Shown here piece by piece: positions 62,272 through 64,000 of a stretch of DNA of 64,000 nt; the first letter of the stretch is position 1; each line of letters begins with the position of its first letter. This DNA is from Membranipora membranacea. Taxonomy: Eukaryota; Bryozoa; Gymnolaemata; Cheilostomatida; Membraniporidae. The translations under genes and the position numbers were made by a program. The DNA lies in assembly GCA_914767715.1 (NCBI GenBank), contig OU612073.1:12586001-12650000 (forward strand), in the 5' to 3' direction. The notes below the pieces were generated by a model. It was not told where the DNA came from, ran no database searches, and saw only the letters and a program-made list of their open reading frames with translations.

Positions 62272-64000
62272 ATACTGGAGAGTTTTCATTTTTTTTAATT
62301 TTCGCCAGTATTTTTATGTGACTCTTAAGCGGTAATGTTTACTTGGCCCAGACTCCTCTCAAATTTGTGAGATTTCCTGGTCCAGAGCTGCATATAAGAT
62401 TTGTAAAGTTATGTTCTCTTGTCTATATAAGGCCGCACTGGGACAGATTAAATAATGGAGGAATGGTATTGTCTCTGTGTGTTTTTACCTTACGAAATCG
62501 AGTGCCAAAATAATACATAGCAGAAAAACACAAGCTTACAAATTCATAGACATTAACAGACAAAACTATCTTACAGTCTAATTAAGCCAAACTTGTTTTT
62601 AAGCTTGCTGTATTTTAAATCTGAATATTGGCGTCATATAGATCGAGAATTTTAGGAGGTTGTGTAAGCTGGGCCCAGCAATCAGGTTGTGATTATTACT
62701 ATGGCTGTCTCAATTATATAGCAAAGGCCAAAGGCAAAGTTATTGTTGAGAGGGGTGCTTTGCTTTTCATCAGCTATCAGGTTGGGGGCAAGACTGCTCA
62801 GACTCACTTTGCCCATGAGGCTTAACAAAATGATGGAGTTCTTCACGGATATATTATGTTAAAGGCTCAGAAATATAACTTCAAAGTTAAGGCTAGTGAC
62901 CCGGCCTTGAATTGATTGGTTATAAGGTTAGCAAACATCAACTTTTTTTATGGTAGGTTTCTTTGAGTGTTTTCCCTAAATCACATAACCAGCGGAATTA
63001 AAAAAATACTTTGTATTCTGTAGGGAAGCTCATTCCTATTCGCGTGACAAGGCCACCTATATGACCGTACACTTGCATTGATAACAACTAATGATTTTAT
63101 CAGCATGGTTTTGCAATATGCTAGTTTAAGGGCTCAAACTGTGATAGGATAGCTGGTAGTAGCATTCCCAGCATATTTTGAATGATTAAACCAGCAATAT
63201 ACAAGTGTACTTCTTGGAATATTCCAACTTGTTCTATCCCGAGAATTGCTCAATAGTAGGTAGTATAATTTATCCAGCAGAAACAACTTGAAACTTTGTA
63301 TGGGAGAAAGCTGTTGATACAGGGTAAAACAACTCCGTAAACAGTTCCTTCCTCGGTGAATTTCACAGAGCATACCTGATTTAGATAATATTTCGAGTTC
63401 CGTCGTTATTATGATTGTTTAGTATAGTGTGTTACCTAATTCCCTCCCACTATTTCAGGATGTCGCTAAAGCTGCCAGATTTGCGTGGGAGGATATGCTT
63501 TGTTTGGCTTATACAACCGAATTATATAACTGTCAACCAATCGATTGCCCTCATTCATAAATGTCGGGGTAGCCACTTCATAACAAAACTGTAGTTCCAT
63601 ATATATGTACATCAAATGGCGCACTCGCCTAAGGTGAAGGTGCTATTTTTAACACTCTTTTTCTGTCAGAATGTGACTGAAATCAAAAGACGGCAGCTGT
63701 TTTTGCACAAGAGTTATGTCGATTTTACTCGTGATCAATATTTATAAAGGCCTGGGTACGCGAGTCTACTTCCTTTCTGAACTCAAAGTCAACAACCATA
63801 GGAAAAGATTCAAACTATGACACTGACGCCTAGCCCAACTATATCGCTGAATCTAGCTTGATTTTTTTGTCGTTGGTTAATCTTGCGCACTTGCTCTCGT
63901 CTGCTAGCAGCGGAAAGTCATCATTTGTTCATCAAATTTAAGTGTGTACTTTTTGGTTTACATTCAAAATGTTTCTAGATAATTGTCGCCTATAGCAGTA
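62272..64000. other. Right end, no supported gene
   Basis: Begins with the MRPS6 3' untranslated region (ATTAAA at 62,447). A CTATTTCAG acceptor followed by an ATG near 63,461 could open an exon of a neighbouring gene, but the frame is short and has no recognisable content. Confidence 0.5.

Noticed and set aside
62628-62825. 65-codon plus-strand frame near the right end
   Set aside because: No family resemblance, no splice support; likely chance.

Overview
This window is nuclear DNA from an invertebrate animal. It is AT-rich, its genes are split by GT-AG introns of about 0.1 to 5 kb, and mobile-element relics are scattered through it. Gene content (NHS family, ATAD3, ATP synthase OSCP, mitochondrial ribosomal S6, WSC receptor, RING/B-box protein) fits a bilaterian. 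I suspect a lophotrochozoan such as a mollusc, annelid or nemertean, but the sequence does not prove it. I built the gene models by hand from splice sites, requiring reading phase to agree at every junction. No transcript data were available.

Layout. 92-18,935 (-): first ten coding exons of an NHS (Nance-Horan syndrome/Guk-holder) family gene that runs off the left edge. 19,451-22,417 (+): ATP synthase OSCP subunit, head to head with NHS. 23,718-32,103 (-): ATAD3, complete in 13 exons and convergent with OSCP. 32,838-35,649 (+): a leucine-rich-repeat gene ending in a prenylation-type CaaX box; its first exon is unresolved. 37,122-40,706 and 44,731-46,786 (+): tandem paralogs encoding an unrecognised, apparently intracellular trypsin-fold protease with a complete His/Asp/Ser triad. 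A relic last exon of a third copy (about 41,226-41,403) and a truncated LINE (about 43,710-44,600) lie between them. 48,083-51,342 (+): single-WSC-domain type I membrane protein with tyrosine-rich tail. 53,541-58,520 (+): RING/B-box/coiled-coil protein with a probable beta-propeller C-terminus. 60,538-62,271 (+): mitochondrial ribosomal protein S6. From 62,272 to the end I see no supported gene.

How the genes relate. Three genes (OSCP, ATAD3, MRPS6) make mitochondrial proteins: an ATP synthase stalk subunit, an inner-membrane/nucleoid AAA ATPase and a mitoribosome subunit. The others concern actin regulation, ubiquitin ligation, cell-surface sensing and a protease family. There is no operon logic; the couplings visible are two divergent start regions (NHS/OSCP, ATAD3/LRR), one convergent pair (OSCP/ATAD3) and a local tandem duplication. 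OSCP and MRPS6 are also near neighbours on human chromosome 21q22.11, so part of this order may be ancient linkage.

The most novel material is the protease cluster: paralogs diverged in exon 1 but almost identical across the block carrying the catalytic Asp, which suggests gene conversion. The window also holds a 530-bp foldback element, an inverted pair of a roughly 350-bp dispersed repeat, a 160-bp tandem duplication, tRNA-derived SINEs and several families of recurrent short hairpins.
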